A DNA stretch of 13,702 nt from Firmicutes bacterium UBA1191 (GTDB taxonomy: Bacteria; Bacillota; Clostridia; Peptostreptococcales; Anaerovoracaceae), in assembly GCA_002310095.1 (NCBI GenBank), contig DBYH01000015.1:1-13702 (forward strand). Reading direction: 5' to 3'. Under the pieces are notes generated by a model, which made no database searches, had not been told where the DNA came from, and saw only the letters and a program-made list of their open reading frames with translations. A program made the translations under genes and the position numbers. Shown piece by piece: positions 1 to 4,328 of this stretch (positions are counted from its first letter, which is position 1; every line of letters begins with the position of its first letter).

Positions 1-326
1 GGTCCGATTTCCTTAACTGTACCGATGAGCATTCCGCCTGAACCAGTCCATGGGTTCTTGTGCTTTCCGGCCTTCGCTACGATGTCCTTCATGCACTGTG
101 CAACTTTGTCCTTCTCTTCCTGAGTTTCGATTTCTGCCGGCTTCTTGCCCAGAACCTGCTTGCAGATCTCTGTGAATGAAGCTGAGTCGATGTTCAGTGT
201 CTTGACGTCGATGAGAATCTCGTTGTCATAGATCTCCATTGTGTTGTCAACTACGTCTGCAGGCTGTGGCAGAACGCCCTTAGGTGAGATAACTCTGTGT
301 GTTCCGTACGGATTTCCTTTTTTCAT
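1..326 (-). CDS. kdd: L-erythro-3,5-diaminohexanoate dehydrogenase, N-terminal part (3' end outside window)
   Basis: Kdd catalyses NAD(P)-dependent oxidative deamination of L-erythro-3,5-diaminohexanoate to 3-keto-5-aminohexanoate in the cytoplasmic lysine fermentation pathway. About 108 codons are visible, starting MKKGNPYGTHRVISPKGVLP, which I recognise as the typical Kdd N-terminus. Later stretches IDSASFTEIC (residues 46-55) and NPWTGSGGMLIGTVKEIG also fit the family. The start is supported by AGGAGG at 337-342, ten bases before the ATG. It lies downstream of the sigma-54 activator gene on the same strand and has its own sigma-54 promoter. Further lysine-fermentation genes may follow beyond the left edge, but that cannot be seen. 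The visible part aligns with the N-terminus of the neighbouring regulator, without a gap over the first 53 aligned residues. Identification is by recall of the family, not a search. Confidence 0.93.
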   Translation of the reverse strand, partial: MKKGNPYGTHRVISPKGVLPQPADVVDNTMEIYDNEILIDVKTLNIDSASFTEICKQVLGKKPAEIETQEEKDKVAQCMKDIVAKAGKHKNPWTGSGGMLIGTVKEIG

Positions 327-336
327 CTTCTTTTTT

Positions 337-342
337 CCTCCT
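337..342 (-). promoter_or_regulatory. Shine-Dalgarno sequence of kdd
   Basis: AGGAGG on the minus strand, 10 bases before the kdd ATG. It fixes the start codon and predicts strong translation. Confidence 0.9.
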
Positions 343-360
343 AAAAAGTTTGTATTAACA

Positions 361-392
361 GCCTTTGCCAAGGCTCGCCTTCTTGCAAAGGC
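361..392 (-). repeat. Stem-loop in the kdd mRNA leader
   Basis: Arms GCCTTTGC (361-368) and GCAAAGGC (385-392) are perfectly complementary, with an inner AAGGC/GCCTT pair (370-374 and 377-381). It lies wholly inside the predicted leader (start about 406, ATG 326) and ends about 18 bases before the Shine-Dalgarno. No T-run follows, so it does not look like a terminator. A role in mRNA stability or translation is possible but inferred. Confidence 0.6.
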
Positions 393-415
393 AGATTTAA
401 CTTACGTTAATATAT

Positions 416-433
416 TAGCAATATACGTGCCAA
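416..433 (-). promoter_or_regulatory. Sigma-54 (-24/-12) promoter of kdd
   Basis: The minus strand reads TTGGCACGTATATTGCTA, with the invariant GG at 431-430 and GC at 419-418 separated by exactly 10 bases. This is a near-perfect match to the RpoN consensus TGGCACG-N4-TTGC. The predicted transcription start is near 406, giving a leader of about 80 bases. It sits between the kdd gene and upstream palindromes, as expected for an enhancer-dependent promoter. Confidence 0.92.
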
Positions 434-467
434 GGATGACTTCCGGGCCCTCCGGTCCCGCGATGTC

Positions 468-508
468 GGTCCCTCTTAGCTCCGCGGAAACGCCGCTTTA
501 GAGGGACC
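468..508. repeat. GC-rich imperfect hairpin between enhancer sites and sigma-54 promoter
   Basis: GGTCCCTCT (468-476) and AGAGGGACC (500-508) are perfect 9-base inverted arms, with further imperfect pairing inside (AGC/GCT, then GCGG with CCGC). No T-run follows on either strand, so it is not a standard terminator. It lies between the activator binding sites and the -24/-12 promoter, where DNA would loop. Its function is unknown. Confidence 0.55.
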
Positions 509-527
509 TGCAAAAAGGGCTGATTTC

Positions 528-543
528 GAACCGAATTGTGTTC
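528..543. promoter_or_regulatory. Degenerate second activator-binding site (putative UAS2)
   Basis: GAACCG-AATT-GTGTTC has the same 6-4-6 layout as the perfect site GAACCG-TTTT-CGGTTC; the second half matches CGGTTC at 4 of 6 positions. The centres of the two sites are 32 bp apart, about three helical turns, so they face the same side of the DNA. It is about 129 bp upstream of the predicted kdd start. Confidence 0.6.
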
Positions 544-553
544 TGGACGCGAA

Positions 554-581
554 AAATGCGAACCGTTTTCGGTTCGCATTT
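554..581. promoter_or_regulatory. Perfect palindrome: activator-binding site (putative UAS1), also a possible terminator
   Basis: Arms of 12 bases (554-565 and 570-581) surround a TTTT spacer; the core is CGAACCGTTTTCGGTTCG. The 16-base heart GAACCGTTTTCGGTTC recurs exactly at 2713-2728, in front of kal and the activator gene, which argues for a protein-binding site. It lies about 160 bp upstream of the predicted kdd start, a normal enhancer distance. On the minus strand the stem is followed by a short T-run, so it could also end the activator transcript. Confidence 0.78.
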
Positions 582-629
582 CCTGTCTCCTTCCAATCGG
601 CCTCTTTTGAGAGCATTTTTCTCCCCCGT

Positions 630-2699
630 CTAGAGGTCGTATTTGTTCTTTTTTCTTACAAGCTGTGTCTGTGAGATTCCTATTGCCTTTGCGGCTTTGC
701 GGGTGGACCCGTACTTCTCGCAGGCCTCTCTGATTATGTTCTTCTCAAAGGCCTCGACCATCCTCGTCAGATCGATCATGCCCTCTTCGTCCTGCTCGGC
801 GGAGGCCGTAACGTCAATGCCTCCCATCAGTCCGCCGTCAAGTTCCTTCACCACGTCAAGGACCGTGATGGCGTCGCCGCTGCTGGCGATGAGAAGCCTC
901 TGTATCACGTTCTCCAGTTCCCTTATGTTACCGGACCACTTGTGGGACTCCAGTCTCTCCTTGGCTTCCTCGTCGATGAACTTGTTCATTCCGAACTTCT
1001 CGTTATATTTGCTGACGAAATTGTCGGCCAGAGGTCCTATGTCCTCAACTCTCTCGTCGAGGGCCGGAACCCTTACAGGGAACACGTTCAGCCTGTAGTA
1101 GAGGTCCCTCCGGAACCTTCTCCTTTCGACCAGCTCGCTCAGATCCTTGTTGGTTGCCGAGATGATTCTGACGTCGGTCTTGACGGGCTTGGTGCCGCCC
1201 ACCTTCAGGAACTCGCCGTCCTGTATGACGCGCAGGAGCTTGGCCTGCATGTCAAGAGGCAGCTCGCCCACTTCGTCCAGGAAGATTATTCCGTTGTCGG
1301 CTGCCTCGAAATAGCCTATCTTGCCTTTGGTGTCGGCTCCCGTGAAGGCGCCTTTCTCGTAGCCGAAGAACTCGGATTCGATCAGGTTCGGCGATATGGA
1401 CGCGCAGTTTATCTTGACGAAAGGCTGCATCTTCCTGCGGCTGTTCTTCTGTATGATGTTGGCTACCTTCTCCTTGCCGACTCCTGTGGCGCCTGTGATC
1501 AGGACGTTGCAGTCGTACTTGGAAACGCTCATTATCTCGTCCAGGACCGTGCGCATCTTAGGACTGACGGCGATGAAGTCCTCGGTCTCCGCAAGGTTGT
1601 GCTGGTTGTACTGATCCAGAATCTCCTTGGCCACCTCGGACCGCTGACCGCCGCGGACGATCTTCTCTCTCGGCACCAGATTGCCTTCCACATAAGGCGC
1701 CAGGCCTCTGACGATCTCGAAGTCGAACTCATCGTATTCCTCCAGATAGCCGTCGGCGCACCTGATGTTCAGGTCCTTGGAGGTGGCTTCGGTGACGTAC
1801 AGAGCGATGTTGTAGTTACTGATGAAGTTGGCGAATATGACCGTGCCGCCCGACTTCGTGGCCATGACGCTAAGGGTCTCCGCGCCAGGTATGTCCGCGC
1901 AGTTGACGACCATGTCCACGAGGGGCGTCCCTTTGAATTGCTGCAGGCACTCGGCCGGCCTCATGACGTTGACGTAGCTTATCTGGTTGAAGATTTTCTT
2001 CTTTATTTCCTCGATCCCCGGGCCCTTCATGTCCACCGGCGTGTTTCTGTCCAGAATGCAGTAAACTTCCGCTTCAGGCCCCGCCGCGTTCCTGATGGTA
2101 TACCCGTAAATGAGGGCCATCATGACGTTGTTGGCTATAACGGCAAACCGCTTCTTGTCTTTGGCGCCCTTCGATACTGTATATATGGTGCCCGACTCGT
2201 TGAAGGTGAACAAAAGCAGGTCGATAGGCAGGTCCTTCGGCCTTTTGACCATCGGCATTCCCGGAAGCGAAATGGCGTAGCCCTCCGCGTCGAACTGCGG
2301 ATAGAACTTGTCGACGGCAGTTATCCTGTCTATGTACATAGGAATCCCGGCCAGCGACGTGTTGCAGATGACTTCGTCGCCGGGCTTGAGGCCTTTGCTG
2401 TTCTTGTATTCCGGGCTGATTTCATCGACCACGCCGCAGAACAGCCCGCCCGTATCGGTGACCGGGTTGTGGAGCTTGCCGCGTCTTATGACGATATCCT
2501 TGATCTTCTCTTTGATGCGTTCCTCGTCGTTGCCCGCCTCCTGGCAGATCTGTCTGAAGCTGGTTCCCTCTACGTGGACTTTGTCCAGGCTTATCCTCAC
2601 TTCGCCGGGCTTGAGCTGGCGGCTGTTGTCCAACTCCCACGCCGAAGGCGGGAATGTCTGTCTCGGGGTGAGGGAACGTTCAAGTCCATATGTGTTCAT
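630..2699 (-). CDS. Sigma-54 enhancer-binding activator with a Kdd-like sensor domain
   Basis: A 689-residue transcription activator. Residues 1 to about 345 resemble an approximately full-length Kdd enzyme: NTYGLERSLTPRQ aligns with the Kdd start, TSFRQIC (46-52) with its SASFTEIC, and KDIVIRRGKLHNPVTDTGG (67-85) with its KDIVAKAGKHKNPWTGSGG. The dinucleotide-binding glycine loop is replaced by IANNVMMALIYG (188-199), so it probably senses a ligand rather than catalyses. A sigma-54 AAA+ domain follows (about 372-605): Walker A GATGVGKE (403-410), GAFTGA loop (450-455), Walker B IIFLDEVGE (471-479) and arginine-rich FRRDLYYRLNVFP (529-541). A C-terminal Fis/TyrR-like helix-turn-helix spans about 664-685. 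The start is set by AGGAGG at 2707-2712, seven bases before ATG. Between kdd and divergent kal, it most likely activates both from the shared palindromes. I know no gene symbol for it. Confidence 0.93.
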   Translation of the reverse strand: MNTYGLERSLTPRQTFPPSAWELDNSRQLKPGEVRISLDKVHVEGTSFRQICQEAGNDEERIKEKIKDIVIRRGKLHNPVTDTGGLFCGVVDEISPEYKNSKGLKPGDEVICNTSLAGIPMYIDRITAVDKFYPQFDAEGYAISLPGMPMVKRPKDLPIDLLLFTFNESGTIYTVSKGAKDKKRFAVIANNVMMALIYGYTIRNAAGPEAEVYCILDRNTPVDMKGPGIEEIKKKIFNQISYVNVMRPAECLQQFKGTPLVDMVVNCADIPGAETLSVMATKSGGTVIFANFISNYNIALYVTEATSKDLNIRCADGYLEEYDEFDFEIVRGLAPYVEGNLVPREKIVRGGQRSEVAKEILDQYNQHNLAETEDFIAVSPKMRTVLDEIMSVSKYDCNVLITGATGVGKEKVANIIQKNSRRKMQPFVKINCASISPNLIESEFFGYEKGAFTGADTKGKIGYFEAADNGIIFLDEVGELPLDMQAKLLRVIQDGEFLKVGGTKPVKTDVRIISATNKDLSELVERRRFRRDLYYRLNVFPVRVPALDERVEDIGPLADNFVSKYNEKFGMNKFIDEEAKERLESHKWSGNIRELENVIQRLLIASSGDAITVLDVVKELDGGLMGGIDVTASAEQDEEGMIDLTRMVEAFEKNIIREACEKYGSTRKAAKAIGISQTQLVRKKNKYDL

Positions 2700-2706
2700 T
2701 AGATTT

Positions 2707-2712
2707 CCTCCT
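2707..2712 (-). promoter_or_regulatory. Shine-Dalgarno of the activator gene, touching the regulator palindrome
   Basis: AGGAGG on the minus strand, seven bases before the ATG at 2699. Its first base is shared with the palindrome at 2712-2729, so either protein bound to DNA or an RNA hairpin there would lie directly against the ribosome binding site. Confidence 0.85.
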
Positions 2713-2729
2713 GAACCGTTTTCGGTTCA
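2712..2729. promoter_or_regulatory. Activator-binding palindrome between the activator gene and kal
   Basis: TGAACCGTTTTCGGTTCA is a perfect 7-base inverted repeat with a TTTT spacer, sharing 16 consecutive bases with the palindrome upstream of kdd. Its centre is about 63 bp upstream of the predicted kal start, so it can serve as enhancer for kal. It also falls about 10-27 bases after the predicted start of the activator's own transcript, which suggests autorepression. Confidence 0.8.
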
Positions 2730-2745
2730 TTTTCCTCTGATTCAT

Positions 2746-2774
2746 ATGATAAACGCTTGGCATTGGTTTTGCAA
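2746..2774 (-). promoter_or_regulatory. Housekeeping-type promoter of the activator gene
   Basis: On the minus strand, TTGCAA (2774-2769) and TATCAT (2751-2746) are separated by 17 bases, giving a start near 2739 and a leader of about 40 bases containing the palindrome. The -35 box overlaps the -12 element of the opposing kal promoter, so the two polymerase forms would compete. Confidence 0.65.
2757..2774 (+). promoter_or_regulatory. Sigma-54 (-24/-12) promoter of kal
   Basis: TTGGCATTGGTTTTGCAA has the invariant GG (2759-2760) and GC (2771-2772) separated by 10 bases. The predicted start is near 2784, leaving a leader of about 56 bases before the kal ATG. Together with the kdd promoter this places both visible lysine-fermentation genes under sigma-54. 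Confidence 0.88.
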
Positions 2775-2826
2775 TAGATATATGGTACGATTAATACAGT
2801 CTTTACTTTATTCACAATAAAACGAA

Positions 2827-2832
2827 AAGGAG
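2827..2832 (+). promoter_or_regulatory. Shine-Dalgarno of kal
   Basis: AAGGAG, seven bases before the ATG at 2840. Confidence 0.85.
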
Positions 2833-2839
2833 ATTCAAG

Positions 2840-3229
2840 ATGGAAAAGATCACTTCAACACTGAGACTCAGAATGTCCGCAAAGGACGCTCATTACGGCG
2901 GAGAGCTGGTTGACGGAGCTCACATGGTACACCTCTTTGGTGACGTTGCTACTGAACTGCTCATCAAGCTGGACGGAGACGAAGGTCTCTTCTGCGCTTA
3001 TGATAACGTAGAATTCCTGGCACCGACTTATGCCGGAGACTACATCGAGGCTTACGGTGAAATCGACAAGATCGGAAACACTTCAAGACACATGGTCTTC
3101 GAAGCGAGAAAGGTCATCGTTTCAAGAAAGGACATCAACGATTCAGCTGCTGATTTCCTGGAAGAGCCTATCATCGTCGCGAGAGCTTCCGGAACCTGCG
3201 TGACTCCGAAAGAGATGAAGAGAAAATAA
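2840..3229 (+). CDS. kal: 3-aminobutyryl-CoA ammonia-lyase
   Basis: Kal removes ammonia from L-3-aminobutyryl-CoA to give crotonyl-CoA, the step after 3-keto-5-aminohexanoate cleavage in lysine fermentation, and acts in the cytoplasm. The 129-residue length fits this small hotdog-fold enzyme. Recognisable family stretches are LRLRMSAKDAHYGGELVDGA (residues 8-27) and the central FLAPTYAGDYIEAYGEI; this hotdog core is typical of CoA thioester-handling enzymes. All seven arginines use AGA, unlike the neighbouring regulator, which suggests codon bias of a highly expressed gene. It is transcribed away from the activator gene, from its own sigma-54 promoter, and ends at a strong bidirectional terminator, so it is probably monocistronic. 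Identification rests on family recall plus proximity to kdd. Confidence 0.92.
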   Translation: MEKITSTLRLRMSAKDAHYGGELVDGAHMVHLFGDVATELLIKLDGDEGLFCAYDNVEFLAPTYAGDYIEAYGEIDKIGNTSRHMVFEARKVIVSRKDINDSAADFLEEPIIVARASGTCVTPKEMKRK

Positions 3230-3254
3230 GTTGCGAATACATTTTCACAAATGG

Positions 3255-3285
3255 AAAACGCCGGATTCGTCCGGCGTTTTTCTTT
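3255..3285. terminator. Bidirectional rho-independent terminator of kal and rluB
   Basis: AAAACGCCGGA (3255-3265) and TCCGGCGTTTT (3270-3280) form an 11-bp stem with a TTCG loop. A T-rich tract follows on the plus strand and the A-run gives T's on the minus strand, so it can serve both converging genes. Confidence 0.92.
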
Positions 3286-3294
3286 TGTGGTTTT

Positions 3295-3999
3295 CTATAG
3301 ACTTTTGAGATATTCCACTTCTGCGCGGGTCAGTTTCCTGTAGTGTCCCTGCAGGAGCCTGCCCAGCCTGATGTCGCCTATGGCCGTTCGCTCCAGGCTC
3401 TGGACCTTGTTGCCGACGGCGGCGAACATTTTGCGGACCTGGCGGTTCTTTCCCTCGTGAATCGAGATCTCAACGACAGCCGAGCGCGGGTTCTGCTTCA
3501 GGACCTTTACCTTTGCGGGCGATGTCACGAATCCGCCGATGTCCACGCCCTTCCGCAGCCTGGCAAGACGCGCGTCGGAGATCACTCCCGAGACCGTCGC
3601 CACGTATGTCTTGGTCACCTCGTGCTTCGGATGAGTCAGTGTGTACGTCATGTCTCCGTCGTTTGTCATGATGAGAAGGCCCGTAGTGTTGTAGTCGAGG
3701 CGGCCTACCGGGAACAGTCTCTCGGGTATGTCCGCGACCAGCTCGGCCACCGTTCTGCGGTCCCTGTCGTCATTCATGGACGTAACGAAGCCGGGCGGCT
3801 TGTTGACCGCCACGTAGACCTTCGCGCCTTCCGCTTCTACGGGCGTTCCGTTGACGGTGACTCTGTCACCATCTTCTACATTTATACCCATCTCGCGGAC
3901 GACCGCGCCGTTCACTTTTACATTTCCGTTCGCGATCAGCTCGTCCGCCTTTCTCCGTGAGCAGACCCCGGCCGCCGCGATATATTTATTCAGCCTCAT
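3295..3999 (-). CDS. rluB: 23S/16S rRNA pseudouridine synthase of the RluB/RsuA family
   Basis: Converts a specific uridine in rRNA (position 2605 of 23S for RluB) to pseudouridine. An S4 RNA-binding domain occupies about residues 1-58 (MRLNKYIAAAGVCSRRKADE). The catalytic domain has GRLDYNTTGLL (99-109) with the nucleophilic Asp102, followed by KTYVATVSG (130-138) and EGKNRQVRKMF (182-192). The 234-residue length is normal. RluB is preferred over RsuA/RluF from the GRLDYNTTGLL and EGKNRQVRKM motifs, but the exact target cannot be proved from sequence. It is alone on the minus strand, sharing a terminator with kal. The Shine-Dalgarno (about 4015-4020) is weak and partly inside an inverted repeat. 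Confidence 0.9.
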   Translation of the reverse strand: MRLNKYIAAAGVCSRRKADELIANGNVKVNGAVVREMGINVEDGDRVTVNGTPVEAEGAKVYVAVNKPPGFVTSMNDDRDRRTVAELVADIPERLFPVGRLDYNTTGLLIMTNDGDMTYTLTHPKHEVTKTYVATVSGVISDARLARLRKGVDIGGFVTSPAKVKVLKQNPRSAVVEISIHEGKNRQVRKMFAAVGNKVQSLERTAIGDIRLGRLLQGHYRKLTRAEVEYLKSL

Positions 4000-4010
4000 G
4001 AGGGTATTCA

Positions 4011-4035
4011 GATCACCCCTTTGTCTCAGGTGATC
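4011..4035 (-). repeat. Inverted repeat in the rluB leader
   Basis: GATCACC (4011-4017) and GGTGATC (4029-4035) are perfectly complementary. On the minus strand the second arm contains the only Shine-Dalgarno-like bases (AGGGGTGA), so the stem could partly hide the ribosome binding site. This role is inferred. Confidence 0.45.
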
Positions 4036-4073
4036 GCGATGAAAACAACATTTTTACTGTTAATGCTGTTTTC

Positions 4074-4082
4074 ATTATATCA
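4074..4082 (-). promoter_or_regulatory. Extended -10 promoter of rluB
   Basis: The minus strand reads TGATATAAT, a consensus TATAAT preceded by the TGn extension. No good -35 box is seen. The start would be near 4067, about 68 bases before the rluB ATG and downstream of the putative small-RNA terminator. Confidence 0.6.
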
Positions 4083-4092
4083 CAACGTCAAT

Positions 4093-4187
4093 GAAAAGAG
4101 ACCCCCGTCGGGGCCTCTCTCCAAGAAGATAGATGTTATGCTACTAGACTGATTTAGGTTGCTTTAGTCAATTAAACCAGTAATACG
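4093..4187 (-). ncRNA. Candidate small RNA or attenuator upstream of rluB
   Basis: A complete minus-strand transcription unit of about 95 bases without a credible ORF. TTGACA (4221-4216), a 17-base spacer and TACGAT (4198-4193) predict a start near 4187. The transcript can fold a stem ACTGGTTTA/TAAATCAGT (one G-U pair) closed inside by TTG/CAA. It ends in a 9-bp GC-rich hairpin followed by TTTT. I recognise no known RNA family. It could instead be an attenuated leader of rluB, since transcription would continue into that gene if termination failed. Confidence 0.45.
4094..4118 (-). terminator. Rho-independent terminator of the candidate small RNA
   Basis: On the minus strand AGAGGCCCC (4118-4110) pairs with GGGGTCTCT (4105-4097), including one G-U pair, with a GACG loop, then TTTT. 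No T-run is present in the other direction, so it works on minus-strand transcripts. Confidence 0.65.
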
Positions 4188-4192
4188 TTGGT

Positions 4193-4221
4193 ATCGTAAC
4201 CCATATAATGCATAATGTCAA
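4193..4221 (-). promoter_or_regulatory. Promoter of the candidate small RNA
   Basis: TTGACA, a perfect -35 box, is followed after 17 bases by TACGAT, which keeps the key first, second and last bases of the -10 consensus. There is no gene start within reach on this strand except rluB, about 200 bases downstream beyond a terminator. Confidence 0.55.
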
Positions 4222-4277
4222 CACTTTTCTGCAAATTTATGCAAAAATTTTTTAATTTTTTTCACAGCCATATATTG

Positions 4278-4283
4278 TATAAT
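4278..4283 (+). promoter_or_regulatory. Probable -10 box for the DUF815 ATPase gene
   Basis: TATAAT lies 45 bases before the ATG, with a predicted start near 4290. No convincing -35 box is present, but a very A/T-rich tract (4222-4262) precedes it and may act as an UP element. Confidence 0.45.
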
Positions 4284-4328
4284 CAATCCAGATAATAAAG
4301 ATGTCAAATCAGTTAAGGAGATTGGCTC

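Larger units (their letters stand above)
327..629. other. Intergenic control region between the sigma-54 activator and kdd
   Basis: This stretch of about 300 bases has no convincing gene. Reading on the minus strand from the activator stop, it holds a 12-bp perfect palindrome (554-581), a degenerate copy of its core (528-543), a GC-rich hairpin (468-508), a sigma-54 promoter (416-433), a leader stem-loop (361-392) and the kdd Shine-Dalgarno (337-342). This is the layout expected of an enhancer-dependent promoter region. Confidence 0.85.

Noticed and set aside
468..508. T-box or other riboswitch in the kdd upstream region
   Set aside because: The conserved T-box antiterminator sequence is absent, the hairpin lacks a T-run, and it lies upstream of the predicted kdd transcription start.
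415..579. Minus-strand 54-codon ORF starting inside the enhancer palindrome, with AAGGAG seven bases upstream
   Set aside because: It is arginine-rich, has no protein-like pattern, overlaps the palindromes and GC-rich hairpin, and stops inside the sigma-54 promoter. Its start is an accident of the palindrome.
2674..2697. Possible extra activator half-site (GAACGTTC or GTGTTC) inside the first codons of the activator gene
   Set aside because: The halves do not keep the 6-4-6 spacing of the two good sites; only isolated matches remain.
942..2702. Plus-strand 586-codon ORF opposite the activator gene
   Set aside because: It is a reading-frame shadow of the GC-rich activator gene: it has no recognisable domain, whereas the minus strand shows all sigma-54 activator motifs.
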